From Clostridia bacterium (lineage in GTDB: Bacteria; Bacillota_A; Clostridia; Oscillospirales; CAG-272), in the NCBI GenBank assembly GCA_017462125.1, contig JAFTRQ010000120.1, positions 1 through 6,095 of the forward strand: DNA of 6,095 bases. The letters run 5' to 3'. Under the pieces are notes generated by a model. The model saw only the letters and a list, made by a program, of their open reading frames with translations. It did not search any database and had not been told where the DNA came from. Below are positions 5,875 to 6,095 of this stretch, one piece after another. The position numbers and the translations under genes are program-made. Each line of letters begins with the position of its first letter. The stretch's first letter is position 1.

Positions 5875-5923
5875 CAGGGAGGGGAGAAAACCTTTTTAGA
5901 AAAAAGGTTTTCTCCCCTCCCTG
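5875..5923. terminator. 23-bp perfect hairpin after pfkA
   Basis: Arms 5875-5897 and 5901-5923 are perfect complements over 23 bp around a 3-base loop, starting 10 bp after the pfkA stop. No T-tract follows the full stem. A nested version does: the inner stem CCTTTTT/AAAAAGG (5891-5897 with 5901-5907) is followed by TTTT at 5908-5911, which could terminate on the + strand. The outer stem is a polypurine arm facing a polypyrimidine arm and continues into more C/T-rich sequence (CCCTCCC at both 5915-5921 and 5926-5932). It probably ends or protects the pfkA transcript and has the look of a dispersed intergenic repeat. Confidence 0.75.
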
Positions 5924-5931
5924 CACCCTCC

Positions 5932-5970
5932 CCTCTTTCCAAAAACTTTTTTGGAAAGAGGCATATTTTT
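5932..5970 (+). terminator. Second hairpin with T-tract
   Basis: Arms 5932-5945 and 5948-5961 are complementary over 14 bp. The innermost A:T pairs must open to form a real loop, leaving about 12 bp. The stem ends 4 bases before TTTTT (5966-5970), giving the form of a rho-independent terminator on the + strand. It lies 67 bp after the pfkA stop and may back up the larger hairpin. Confidence 0.65.
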
Positions 5971-5971
5971 A

Positions 5972-6000
5972 ATCTTCACTTAACTTCTTCGCGTGAAGAT
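5972..6000. repeat. 8-bp inverted repeat
   Basis: ATCTTCAC (5972-5979) and GTGAAGAT (5993-6000) pair across a 13-base spacer. T-rich DNA follows on the + strand (6002-6009), so a third weak terminator is possible. It may equally be part of the surrounding repeat block. Confidence 0.4.
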
Positions 6001-6095
6001 ATTTTATTTCTCAAAATACTAAGTATTATTCCACTTCAACCGATAAATAATCGTCTGAAACCAACCCCTTCTTAAAAAGTTTTTGGAAGGTGGGA
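6001..6095. other. Right-edge non-coding region
   Basis: No gene is supported here. It contains a 13-bp palindrome (AATACT, A, AGTATT at 6015-6027). It also holds an imperfect inverted repeat at 6067-6090, whose bases 6074-6088 are a reverse-complement copy of TTCCAAAAACTTTTT at 5937-5951. A leftward frame is open from the window edge to a TAG at 6019-6021, but it runs through that repeat and shows nothing recognisable. Confidence 0.5.

Noticed and set aside
6019..6095. Leftward open frame entering from the right edge, ending at a TAG
   Set aside because: It has only about 25 codons, runs through an inverted repeat copy and shows no recognisable sequence.
5875..6095. CRISPR array
   Set aside because: The repeats are inverted and unequal, with no regularly spaced direct repeats or unique spacers.

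Overview
The window looks like chromosome from an anaerobic Gram-positive bacterium, probably a gut or rumen Clostridia (Bacillota). This rests on strong AGGAG-type ribosome binding sites, A/T-rich sigma-A promoters, coding DNA of moderate GC beside very A/T-rich gaps, a clostridial-type GH39 beta-xylosidase, a PflX-like radical SAM protein and large intergenic hairpins. No gene closer to the ends allows a firmer placement, and the assignment is an inference.

Layout: positions 1-149 are intergenic or repeat-like, with a 14-bp-arm hairpin and a 16-bp palindrome. A radical SAM gene reads leftward (150-1028, GTG start). It diverges across a 170-bp promoter region from a GH39 xylosidase gene reading rightward (1199-2674). 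Immediately after the xylosidase stop codon comes a sigma-A promoter matching consensus perfectly, embedded in a long imperfect palindrome whose right arm holds the ribosome binding site of the next gene. That promoter should drive a two-gene operon: a PLP-dependent D-threonine aldolase/D-serine dehydratase-like enzyme (2740-3801) and, 13 bp later, a PHP-family histidinol-phosphatase-like phosphoesterase (3815-4627). An A/T-rich gap with its own promoter precedes an ATP-type 6-phosphofructokinase (4788-5864). The last 230 bases hold no gene: they carry a 23-bp perfect hairpin, a second hairpin followed by a T-tract, and further inverted repeats.

How the genes fit together: the xylosidase would release xylose from imported xylo-oligosaccharides, and phosphofructokinase is the committed step of glycolysis, so both serve sugar catabolism. 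They are nevertheless separate transcription units. The aldolase-like/PHP pair is a real operon by spacing, but its joint substrate cannot be read from sequence. I see no CRISPR array, transposase, phage gene, tRNA or rRNA, and no evidence for a new multi-gene system. The most unusual signal is the promoter/palindrome/ribosome-binding-site arrangement at 2675-2742.
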